Source of the DNA: Bacteroides helcogenes P 36-108
GTDB lineage: Bacteria > Bacteroidota > Bacteroidia > Bacteroidales > Bacteroidaceae
Direction: 5' to 3'
Assembly (NCBI RefSeq): GCF_000186225.1
Contig: NC_014933.1
Span: forward strand, 3,100,001 to 3,164,000
DNA: 64,000 bases
Shown here: in pieces, positions 1 through 7,589 of the stretch
Numbering within the stretch: position 1 is the first letter of the stretch
Layout: each line of letters opens with the position of its first letter
The notes under the pieces: generated by a model
The model's database searches: none
Told to the model about the DNA's origin: nothing
What the model saw: the letters and a program-made list of their open reading frames with translations, nothing else
Program-made: the position numbers and the translations under genes

Positions 1-1139
1 ACACCACCTATATTTTTCCAATTCATTCCGGCAGGCATCGAAGCCAAACCACTCTTTACGGCCAGCCATGTAAAAATATAGATACCAGCAAACTTTCCGA
101 CAAGCAGTCCGGCAGCCACAGCTATACTTACGTCACCTATGACATCACCTCCTCCACTGCCAAGAACCACCCCTGCATTGGCGAAAGCAAACAGTGGCAG
201 AATGACAAAATTCACCACTCCATGGAGATTGTCCTCCAATGACTGCAAAGGACTGATTACAAAATCAGAAGCACGTTCCACTTGCTTCAGTGTTGCAATC
301 TGCTCATTGGTCAGTACAATGTCATCGGATTTGGAAACAGGAAATTCGCTGATAACATTCTGTATGCGTTTAATGTATTTGCCGGCATCCAACCTTGGAC
401 GGGCAGGAATCACAAATGCCAGAAGCACACCCGAAATAGTGCTGTGTATGCCTGACTGAAGGAACAAGTACCAGATAATGATGCCACCACCCAAATAGAA
501 AATTTTCTGAGTCATTCCTCTTCTGCCCAGATAATAAAGAAGACCATAAAGCACAACTGCCGCCACCAAGTACCAATAGGCTACTTCCGAACTATAAAAA
601 ATGGCAATTACCAAAATGCCTCCAATATCATCCACCACAGCAAAGGCAGTCAGAAATATCTTCAGGCTCAATGGAACACGTTTGCCCAGCAGACTGAGTA
701 CTCCCAGCGAAAAAGCAATGTCAGTAGCCATCGGAATAGCCATTCCCCGCATATCGGGAGTACCTTGCACCACCAGTAAAGAATAGACTATAACCGGCAA
801 CAACATACCACCACACGCGGCGATAAAAGGAAGAACCGCTTTACGGAAAGAAGACAGTTCACCTACCAATAACTCGCGTTTTATTTCAAGGCCCACTGCC
901 AGAAAGAAAACAGCCATCAGACAATCATTGATGAATTCAATCATCTTCAAGGGATGCCCGCCATGAGAAAACAAATTGAAGCCTCCGATACGGAGATGCA
1001 ACTCTTGCGACAAAAAATCCTGATATACCTCTGCTAATGGCGAATTGGCAATGCAAGCGGCCACTATGGCTACCATAAACAATAAAATGCTTGCCCAGAC
1101 ATTCAGCGACAAACGGTTCTTTATTGAAAAAATCTTCAT
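1..1139 (-). CDS. nhaA: Na+/H+ antiporter NhaA (3' end beyond the window)
   Basis: Inner-membrane sodium/proton antiporter for Na+ and pH homeostasis. I translated the minus strand from the ATG at 1139: 379 codons stay open to the window edge, so the C-terminal end is missing. The start reads MKIFSIKNRLSLNVWASILL, followed by repeated hydrophobic helices. The family signature with the paired aspartates is clear (FAVVDDIGGILVIAIFY, around residue 155-170), as are FFLAVGLEIKREL and the later FANAGVVLG segment. It lies 40 bp downstream of lepA on the same strand and is probably cotranscribed with it. Sure of the family; the full length is not visible. Confidence 0.93.
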   Translation of the reverse strand, partial: MKIFSIKNRLSLNVWASILLFMVAIVAACIANSPLAEVYQDFLSQELHLRIGGFNLFSHGGHPLKMIEFINDCLMAVFFLAVGLEIKRELLVGELSSFRKAVLPFIAACGGMLLPVIVYSLLVVQGTPDMRGMAIPMATDIAFSLGVLSLLGKRVPLSLKIFLTAFAVVDDIGGILVIAIFYSSEVAYWYLVAAVVLYGLLYYLGRRGMTQKIFYLGGGIIIWYLFLQSGIHSTISGVLLAFVIPARPRLDAGKYIKRIQNVISEFPVSKSDDIVLTNEQIATLKQVERASDFVISPLQSLEDNLHGVVNFVILPLFAFANAGVVLGSGGGDVIGDVSIAVAAGLLVGKFAGIYIFTWLAVKSGLASMPAGMNWKNIGG

Positions 1140-1179
1140 TTTACAAATAAGGGATTTAAGATTAAGAAAAGGGACTGTT

Positions 1180-2961
1180 TTAATCTAACTTCAGTACGGC
1201 AAGGAATGCTTTCTGAGGCACTTCCACATTACCGATCTGTTTCATTCGCTTCTTGCCTTTTTTCTGTTTTTCAAGCAATTTCCGCTTACGGCTCACATCT
1301 CCACCATAGCATTTTGCCGTCACATCTTTACGCACAGCCTTAATGGTTTCACGGGAAATGATTTTCGCACCGATAGCCGCCTGAATGGCAATATCAAACT
1401 GCTGTCTCGGTATCAGATCTTTCAGCTTCTCACACATGCGCTTGCCTAAATCATAAGCATTGTCAAAATGTGTCAAGGTGGAAAGGGCATCTACCGGCTC
1501 ACCGTTCAGCAATATATCCAACTTCACTAATTTGGACGGTCTGAAACCATTGGGATGATAGTCAAAAGAAGCATATCCCTTGGAGATACTCTTCAATTTG
1601 TCATAGAAGTCAATCACTATTTCTCCCAAAGGCATATCATAATATATTTCTACACGATTACCGGAAATATACTCTTGTTTTACCAGTTCGCCACGCTTGC
1701 CCAAACACAGGGTCATTATAGGACCGATATAATCGGTGGCAGTGATTACGGAAGCACGGATATAAGGCTCTTCAATACGGTCTATCATAGTAGGATCAGG
1801 CATACTTCCGGGATTATGCACTTCAGTCATATTGCCCTGCTTGTCATAAATATTATAAGAGACATTGGGCACTGTCGTAATCACATTCATATCAAACTCC
1901 CGATCCAGACGTTCCTGCACAATTTCCATGTGAAGCAATCCTAAAAAACCGCAACGGAATCCGAATCCCAAAGCTAAAGAAGACTCAGGCTGAAAAGTCA
2001 ATGAAGCATCGTTCAACTGAAGTTTCTCCAAAGAAGAGCGCAAATCTTCAAAATCTTCCGCCTCTATGGGATAAACCCCAGCAAAGACCATCGGTTTCAC
2101 CTCCTCAAAGCCTGCTATGGCCTCTCTGCATGGACGTGCTATATGAGTGATCGTATCTCCCACCTTTACCTCTTTAGAGGTTTTTATACCCGATATAATG
2201 TAACCTACATCACCTGTACGCAATTCCTGGCGAGCTACCATATCCATCTTGAGTACCCCGATTTCATCAGCATCATATTCCTTGCCTGTATTGAAGAATT
2301 TAACTTTGTCACCTTTATGGATAACGCCGTTCACAATCTTGAAATAAGCTATGATACCCCGGAAAGAATTGAACACAGAGTCAAAAATCAAAGCCTGCAG
2401 CGGAGCCTCTTCATCACCCTCCGGGCAAGGGATGCGCTCAATCACCGCTGCAAGGATTTCTTCCACACCCATCCCCGTCTTGCCGGAAGCACGGATAATT
2501 TCCTCGCTCTTGCACCCCAGCAACTCAATAATTTCGTCTTCTACCTCGTCCGGGTTGGCGCTTGCCATATCGCATTTGTTTATGACAGGAATAATTTCCA
2601 GATCATGCTCAATCGCCATGTAGAGATTTGAAATGGTCTGCGCCTGCACACCTTGCGAAGCGTCCACAATAAGCAACGCACCTTCACATGCTGCAATGGA
2701 ACGTGAAACCTCATACGAAAAGTCCACATGTCCCGGAGTATCAATCAAATTCAGAATATACTTTTCATCTTTATATGTATATTCCATCTGAATGGCATGG
2801 CTCTTAATGGTGATACCTCTCTCCTTCTCCAAGTCCATGTCATCCAGCATCTGCCCCGCAGTCACTTGTATGGTATTGGTAAACTCCAAAAGACGGTCAG
2901 CCAAAGTTGATTTTCCGTGGTCGATATGAGCTATAATACAAAAATTGCGTATATTCTTCAT
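1180..2961 (-). CDS. lepA: Elongation factor 4 (LepA), ribosome back-translocase GTPase
   Basis: Translational GTPase that acts on stalled or mistranslocated ribosomes. 593 aa, the normal family length. G1 is AHIDHGKST at residues 10-18, the switch-II motif is DTPGHVDF and the guanine-specificity motif NKCDM follows near residue 130. The C-terminal part ends with the LepA-specific lysine-rich stretch ([20 protein letters not shown]), which EF-G lacks. The start ATG at 2961 gives [19 protein letters not shown], as in homologues. A Bacteroides -7 element lies about 120 bp upstream. It leads a probable lepA-nhaA operon. Confidence 0.98.
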   Translation of the reverse strand: MKNIRNFCIIAHIDHGKSTLADRLLEFTNTIQVTAGQMLDDMDLEKERGITIKSHAIQMEYTYKDEKYILNLIDTPGHVDFSYEVSRSIAACEGALLIVDASQGVQAQTISNLYMAIEHDLEIIPVINKCDMASANPDEVEDEIIELLGCKSEEIIRASGKTGMGVEEILAAVIERIPCPEGDEEAPLQALIFDSVFNSFRGIIAYFKIVNGVIHKGDKVKFFNTGKEYDADEIGVLKMDMVARQELRTGDVGYIISGIKTSKEVKVGDTITHIARPCREAIAGFEEVKPMVFAGVYPIEAEDFEDLRSSLEKLQLNDASLTFQPESSLALGFGFRCGFLGLLHMEIVQERLDREFDMNVITTVPNVSYNIYDKQGNMTEVHNPGSMPDPTMIDRIEEPYIRASVITATDYIGPIMTLCLGKRGELVKQEYISGNRVEIYYDMPLGEIVIDFYDKLKSISKGYASFDYHPNGFRPSKLVKLDILLNGEPVDALSTLTHFDNAYDLGKRMCEKLKDLIPRQQFDIAIQAAIGAKIISRETIKAVRKDVTAKCYGGDVSRKRKLLEKQKKGKKRMKQIGNVEVPQKAFLAVLKLD

Positions 2962-3079
2962 CGTTTATTATTATCTTCTTAATAAATAAGCAAACCGCAA
3001 AAATCAAGAACTTTAAACTGTGAAATATCCGTAAGATAAAGTCTGTATAACGAATATCCTGCCTTGATTTTTGCGGGTG

Positions 3080-3087
3080 CAAATATA
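3080..3087 (-). promoter_or_regulatory. Probable lepA promoter -7 element
   Basis: Minus strand reads TATATTTG, an exact match to the Bacteroides TAnnTTTG element, and predicts an untranslated leader of roughly 110 nt before lepA. I did not find an equally good -33 TTTG. Confidence 0.5.
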
Positions 3088-3171
3088 ATGAAAAATATGA
3101 GGTTTTAAAAGCAATTTATTTAATATCCATCGGAAATACCCATGTCATGTGGAAGCTTCTTCATAATTATA

Positions 3172-3440
3172 TCATTGATCTGTAAGCCGACTGACTTTCA
3201 CCCAATCGATCTCCTTTTAGCCGGCAACTCACTGTCGGTAATAACGCCGGGCCATGTACCCGCGCCACCCAAAGCATAATTCAGAATCAAATAAAAAGAA
3301 GTGTCGAACGGCCATTGCTTTTTGACATTTTCATCGGTCAAGTGCAAATTGGGATAAACCAAAGTAGTAATTCCGTTCACTTTCTCGGCAATCAACACCA
3401 GCTTTCCATCCTGCACATAAGCCTGATCATAACTTTCGGA
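3172..3440 (-). pseudogene. Decayed remnant of a GH16-type endo-beta-glucanase
   Basis: The minus strand encodes YDQAYVQDGKLVLIAEKVNG, which resembles the N-terminal part of GH16 glucanases. It runs straight into WPFDTSFYLILNYALGGAGT and WPGVITDSELPAK, which resemble the region near the GH16 C-terminus. The central part with the catalytic ExDxxE site is absent, so there is a large internal deletion. A one-base deletion at the AAAAGG near 3217 then throws the end out of frame; in the next frame it reads EIDWVKVSRLTDQ-stop, the expected GH16 ending. The apparent ATG at 3479 lies inside the terminator hairpin of the upstream gene, so it is not a genuine start. Family assignment is from motif recall. 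Confidence 0.7.
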
Positions 3441-3458
3441 CAATAAAAGACAGATACA

Positions 3459-3497
3459 AAAAAGATGCGTTGACAACATATATCAACGCATCTTTTT
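3459..3497 (-). terminator. Rho-independent terminator after the small winged-helix gene
   Basis: Perfect 10-bp stem GATGCGTTGA/TCAACGCATC (3464-3473 with 3483-3492) with T runs on both sides, so it can work in both directions. It lies 23 bp past the stop of the winged-helix gene. Confidence 0.8.
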
Positions 3498-3519
3498 ATA
3501 ACATTCCGGTCAGTCCCTC

Positions 3520-3720
3520 TTAGTTCAGCTTCACAAACAGTTCGCCTTCAACTTCTTGAGTAGAAATTTTATCTTCTCTCAACAACCATCCAAGGCCCAG
3601 GAACAAATCTTTATCTACCAATTTCGTAGCTTTCTTGATTTGTTTAGCAGTTAAACCTTCAGTTTCATTCAGCGCATTCCAAATTTTTCCTGCAGTTTCA
3701 CCAGCTTTTTCTCTTAACAT
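3520..3720 (-). CDS. Small winged helix-turn-helix protein (DUF2582 type)
   Basis: 66 aa with the pattern of the DUF2582 winged-helix family: a leading helix (AGETAGKIWNALNE), the recognition part (LTAKQIKKATKLVDKDLFLGLGWLLRED) and a wing (KISTQEVEGELFVKLN). Related proteins are short single-domain DNA-binding folds of unknown target, frequent in Bacteroidales. It is a lone gene with its own terminator immediately downstream. The start ATG at 3720 is the only plausible one. Role: probably nucleic-acid binding; nothing more specific can be claimed. Confidence 0.8.
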   Translation of the reverse strand: MLREKAGETAGKIWNALNETEGLTAKQIKKATKLVDKDLFLGLGWLLREDKISTQEVEGELFVKLN

Positions 3721-3877
3721 TTTCTCTTTGTTTTTAGTTAGACATGCTCAAAAATCCGTTCTGTCAGATAGTTCAGATTTTATTTCGGTCACAAAGATAG
3801 TTATTTTTATGTTATATAACACTTTATTATCTGTTTTTTTCTATATTATGTCAGGAAAAAAGCACTCTTTAAGTCTG

Positions 3878-4345
3878 TCAAGAGCTAATTACGGCCCTTT
3901 CCAAGTATTCTGCCCATATTTTAGCAGCCTCTTCTACCATCTTGACACAGGGACGTTTGGCATAATACTGCTCTGTACGCACTTCGGGATCTGAAGAACC
4001 TTCCGGTTTTTTCAATCCCAAAAGTTCCGCACAAATCATGGAACCGTTGCGTTTCTTAAATTCCTCTGCCAACTCCTGCACCAGTGCATAGTTGGCTGCT
4101 TTGCCTTCACGGTCTTTGCCATCGGTCGCCCCCTTCTCCAATCCTGCAAGCAGAAACATACCGCATGCGGCGCCGCATGTCTGCCGCATACGTCCAATGC
4201 CTCCACCGAAAGAAGCTGACATACGCAATGCCTGTTCCTCCGTAAAGCCATACATATCGGCAAAAGCAGCCACAACAGACTGCGAGCAATTATAGCCACT
4301 TTTGAAAAGTTCAACAGACCTTTCTATTCTATCTTCCAATTCCAT
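3878..4345 (-). CDS. C_GCAxxG_C_C family redox-type protein
   Basis: 155 aa. It carries the signature that names the family: an early CSQS cysteine (NCSQSVVAAFADMYG, residues 20-34), then SFGGGIGRMRQTCGAACGMF with the C-GCA core around residues 45-65, and a later cysteine pair (MICAELLG, RPCVKMVEEA). The family is thought to bind a metal or act in redox chemistry, but its function is not established. It starts 24 bp after the xth stop and probably shares its transcript (mntH-xth-this gene). Confidence 0.88.
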   Translation of the reverse strand: MELEDRIERSVELFKSGYNCSQSVVAAFADMYGFTEEQALRMSASFGGGIGRMRQTCGAACGMFLLAGLEKGATDGKDREGKAANYALVQELAEEFKKRNGSMICAELLGLKKPEGSSDPEVRTEQYYAKRPCVKMVEEAAKIWAEYLERAVISS

Positions 4346-4369
4346 TTCCCATTCGGTTATTATCCATTC

Positions 4370-5134
4370 TCATTCAGTTATTTCCAGCAACATAGGACAG
4401 TGATCCGAATGAACGGCATCATTCAATATCCTTGCGTCCTTCAACATCGGACGCACCGGCTCATTCACCATACAATAGTCTATACGCCAGCCCTTATTCC
4501 TTGCACGTGAATTGAAACGATAGCTCCACCACGTATATTCCTGTTTGTCGGGATGCAAAAAACGGAAAGAGTCCGTAAAGCCGGCGTCCAGAAAACGTGT
4601 CATCCATTCCCGTTCTTCAGGTAAGAATCCACTGTTGGTCGCATTGCGAATGGGATCGTGAATATCTATCGGCTCATGACAAATGTTATAATCCCCGCAA
4701 AGAATCAATTTCGGACGTGTACGTTGCAATTCCAATACATATTCCTGGAATTTCTCCAACCAGACCATTTTGAAAGCCTGACGTTCATCACCACTGGTTC
4801 CCGAAGGATGATATACGCTAACGATGGACAAATCATCATAATCAGCACGAAGAAAGCGCCCTTCGCTGTCATACTCCTCCATTCCCATGCCATATTCCAC
4901 ACGATCGGGCTCACGCTTAGCCAGAATAGCCACTCCGCTATATCCCTTTTTCCGTGCAGAATATAAATAATGTTTATATCCCAAAGAATCCAACGCATCC
5001 GCCGGATACTGTTCCGGCTGTAACTTTGTTTCTTGCAGACAAAGCACATCCGGCTGTTCTTGTGCGAGCCATTCGGGAAAGCCCTTTGTCACGGCAGCCC
5101 GCAGACCGTTGACGTTGTATGTAATAATTTTCAT
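4370..5134 (-). CDS. xth: Exodeoxyribonuclease III (AP endonuclease)
   Basis: Base-excision repair enzyme that cuts DNA at abasic sites and degrades 3' ends. 254 aa, the usual length. The start MKIITYNVNGLRAA at 5134 is the family start; an upstream in-frame ATG at 5251 would add 39 residues that run into mntH, so I rejected it. Catalytic landmarks are visible: LCLQETKLQ (metal-binding Glu), CGDYNICHEPIDI (GDxN), and the C-terminal HSDHCPMLLEI (catalytic His/Asp). It sits 35 bp downstream of mntH. Confidence 0.96.
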   Translation of the reverse strand: MKIITYNVNGLRAAVTKGFPEWLAQEQPDVLCLQETKLQPEQYPADALDSLGYKHYLYSARKKGYSGVAILAKREPDRVEYGMGMEEYDSEGRFLRADYDDLSIVSVYHPSGTSGDERQAFKMVWLEKFQEYVLELQRTRPKLILCGDYNICHEPIDIHDPIRNATNSGFLPEEREWMTRFLDAGFTDSFRFLHPDKQEYTWWSYRFNSRARNKGWRIDYCMVNEPVRPMLKDARILNDAVHSDHCPMLLEITE

Positions 5135-5169
5135 GTTCGCATATTTCTTAGAAGCATTATTATTCATTT

Positions 5170-6444
5170 TCATATCATTTCCGAAATTAACAACATAATA
5201 TTCAAAACCGTGACAATAGCTGCAATCGTATAAAGCACAAATGTACTCCATTTACTGTTCACGTATTGCCCCATCACTTTACGGGAAGAAGTCAGGCTGA
5301 CTTGCAAAAAGACCGTAAAGGGCAACTGGATGCTCAATACCATCTGCGAAATCAACAGTCCTTTAAACGGATCCCCAATAAAGAATATCAATAATAAAGC
5401 GACACCCAAAGAGATTACCACCCCCACCTGAGAATGGCTGTCCTTAATATGATAAGCCTCACTGAAAATACCGGCAAAAATAGAGCCTGCCGCCATGCCG
5501 CTGGTTATCGTGGAAGAAATGCCTGCCATCAGCAACGCCAATGCAAAGACAACGGCAGCGCTGTTCCCCAGCAAAGGCTCCAGCAATGACTTGGCTTGCT
5601 GCAATTCTTCCACCTGAATTCCCCCGCTGAAAAAGGTTGCTGCCGCCAGCAGAATCATCGCACTGTTGATGGCCCACCCCACAATCATGGAAAACAGAGT
5701 ATCAAAAAGTTCATATTTCAGCACTTTACGGATGGAAGCATCATCCTGCTTGTTGTATTCATGACTCTGTATCACCTCCGAATGAAGGAACAAATTATGC
5801 GGCATAACCACTGCTCCAAGCACACTCATAATAATCAGCATACTTCCCTGAGGAAACGATGGAGTCACCCATCCTTGCGCAGCCATCGGCCAGTCAATTT
5901 TCACCAGAAACAATTCGTAGATAAAGGAAAGGCCGATAACAGATACGAATGCAATGATGGAGCGCTCTATCTTCTTGTATGAATTGGTGAAAAGCATTAC
6001 AAGCACAAAAGCTGTCGTCAACACAGATCCCCATATTATCGGAATGTCAAACAACATCTGCAAGGCAATGGCTCCTCCCAATATTTCCGCCAGCGAGGTA
6101 GAAATGGAGGCCAGCACGGCAGTACCCAGAATAGGACGAGATACCCACTTAGGAGTATATTGCGTGGCAGCTTCAGACAAGCACAAACCGGTCACAATCC
6201 CCAGATGCGCCACATTATGTTGCAATACGATCAGCATGATTGTCGATAAAGTGACCACCCACAGTAATGAATAGCCGAACTCAGAACCTGCCGCAAAATT
6301 AGATGCCCAGTTTCCAGGATCTATAAACCCCACCGTCACCAACAATCCGGGACCTATATATTTAAAAACATCCAGACCACCCAAATAACGTTTATGGTCT
6401 CTCCGTTTCAAATCTTTCAGAATATTCTTCATTATATTTGTCAA
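5170..6444 (-). CDS. mntH: NRAMP-family divalent metal transporter (MntH-like)
   Basis: Proton-coupled Mn2+/Fe2+ importer of the inner membrane, 424 aa and about 11 hydrophobic helices. The metal-binding motif of helix 1 is DPGNWASN (around residue 43), and helix 6 carries MPHNLFLHS, the methionine-containing motif typical of the family. The start is MTNIMKN at 6444; the ATG four codons later is equally possible. It leads the mntH-xth-C_GCAxxG group. Substrate preference (Mn versus Fe) cannot be told from sequence. Confidence 0.93.
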   Translation of the reverse strand: MTNIMKNILKDLKRRDHKRYLGGLDVFKYIGPGLLVTVGFIDPGNWASNFAAGSEFGYSLLWVVTLSTIMLIVLQHNVAHLGIVTGLCLSEAATQYTPKWVSRPILGTAVLASISTSLAEILGGAIALQMLFDIPIIWGSVLTTAFVLVMLFTNSYKKIERSIIAFVSVIGLSFIYELFLVKIDWPMAAQGWVTPSFPQGSMLIIMSVLGAVVMPHNLFLHSEVIQSHEYNKQDDASIRKVLKYELFDTLFSMIVGWAINSAMILLAAATFFSGGIQVEELQQAKSLLEPLLGNSAAVVFALALLMAGISSTITSGMAAGSIFAGIFSEAYHIKDSHSQVGVVISLGVALLLIFFIGDPFKGLLISQMVLSIQLPFTVFLQVSLTSSRKVMGQYVNSKWSTFVLYTIAAIVTVLNIMLLISEMI

Positions 6445-6494
6445 TTAAAAGCGTAAAAATACTCAATTAATAACAAATACACTACATTTAAGTT

Positions 6495-6533
6495 CAAAAA
6501 AAAGCCCCCGGCATCTTCCGATACCAGGGGCTT
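6495..6533 (-). terminator. Rho-independent terminator after the TSCPD gene
   Basis: On the minus strand a GC-rich stem (AAGCCCCTGGTATC with GATGCCGGGGGCTT, loop GGAA) is followed by eight T. It ends the pheT-yebC-TSCPD direction of transcription and separates it from mntH. Confidence 0.9.
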
Positions 6534-6562
6534 CAATCTCATCTTTGTAAAGCAGGAGAGTT

Positions 6563-6808
6563 TCAATATCCCATTTCATGCAGTGCTTTGCACAACTGGT
6601 CGGGACAAGAAGTCGGGCGTCCTCCGCAACAGATCCCTTCCAGACGGGTAATCACCGCCTCTACAGGCATTCCCTTCACCAGTCGGGACAACCCCTGCAG
6701 GTTTCCGTTACATCCACCCCAAAATGCGACCTCTTTCACGATACCGTTTTCTACATCAAGCTCGATGTTCGAACTGCATGTGCCTTTAGTCTTATATGTA
6801 TATGTCAT
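6563..6808 (-). CDS. TSCPD-domain protein (TIGR03905 family)
   Basis: 81 aa, almost all of it the TSCPD domain. The family motif is near the end (GRPTSCPDQLCKAL), with other conserved cysteines in KGTCSSN, WGGCNGN and GICCGG. The same domain caps the C-terminus of some vitamin-B12-dependent ribonucleotide reductases, where it probably binds metal; the role of the free-standing form is unknown. Its ATG overlaps the stop of the YebC-family gene (TAATG), so the two are translationally coupled. Confidence 0.9.
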   Translation of the reverse strand: MTYTYKTKGTCSSNIELDVENGIVKEVAFWGGCNGNLQGLSRLVKGMPVEAVITRLEGICCGGRPTSCPDQLCKALHEMGY

Positions 6809-7545
6809 TAGTCTTCACTTTCTTCCGGCTTCATATTCGTATAAACCGTCTGTACATCATCAAACTCTTCCAGACGTTCCACCATCTTGTCGATAGTTTC
6901 ACGTTGTTCGCGAGTTACATCCTTCGTATCATTCGGGATGTAAGTAAATTCACCTCCCACATCTTCAAAGCCACATTCTTCCAAATGCTTCTGGATAGCG
7001 GCATAACTCTTCGGATCACCGTAGATGGTGATTGTCCCTTCTTCCTCATCCTCCTCAAAATCTTCCTCTACATCATAATCTATCAAGTCAAGGATAAGTT
7101 CTTCCATATCGATACCTTCTTTCTTCTTGAAAGTGAATACACACTTATGATCGAACAAGAAAGCCAATGAACCCATAGTACCCAGGTTTCCGCCAAACTT
7201 ATTGAAAACGGAACGTACATCAGCCACCGTGCGGGTGGTATTATCTGTCAGAGTATCTACAAAAACAGCCACACCATGAGGTCCATATCCCTCGTATGTC
7301 ATACTCTTGTAATCACTCTGATCCTTACCCATTGCATTCTTGATGGCGCGTTCAATGTTATCCTTCGGCATATTCTCACGCTTACATGTAGCGATAACCG
7401 AACGTAAGGTCGGATTGTTCTCCGGCTCCGGACCACCGGCCTTTACAGCAATAGCTATTTGTTTACCCAGTCTCGTAAAGGTCTTTGCCATGTGACCCCA
7501 TCTTTTCAATTTGGCAGCTTTTCTATATTCAAATGCTCTTCCCAT
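6808..7545 (-). CDS. yebC: YebC/PmpR-family protein
   Basis: 245 aa, normal family length. The start MGRAFEYRKAAKLKRWGHMA is close to the family consensus (GRxxxxRKxxKxxxrgk). The middle contains the conserved GYGPHGVAVFVDTLTDN and TVADVRSVFNKFGGNLG segments. Members bind nucleic acid; some are described as transcription regulators and, more recently, as factors that relieve ribosome stalling at proline stretches. It lies 44 bp downstream of pheT. The C-terminus overlaps the TSCPD gene by one base. Confidence 0.95.
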   Translation of the reverse strand: MGRAFEYRKAAKLKRWGHMAKTFTRLGKQIAIAVKAGGPEPENNPTLRSVIATCKRENMPKDNIERAIKNAMGKDQSDYKSMTYEGYGPHGVAVFVDTLTDNTTRTVADVRSVFNKFGGNLGTMGSLAFLFDHKCVFTFKKKEGIDMEELILDLIDYDVEEDFEEDEEEGTITIYGDPKSYAAIQKHLEECGFEDVGGEFTYIPNDTKDVTREQRETIDKMVERLEEFDDVQTVYTNMKPEESED

Positions 7546-7589
7546 TGGAACTATATTTTAAATTATGAATTATAAATCTTGAATTTGTA

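Noticed and set aside
3198..3479. 93-codon frame as an intact small gene
   Set aside because: Its ATG is in a terminator hairpin and the body is a deleted, frameshifted GH16 remnant.
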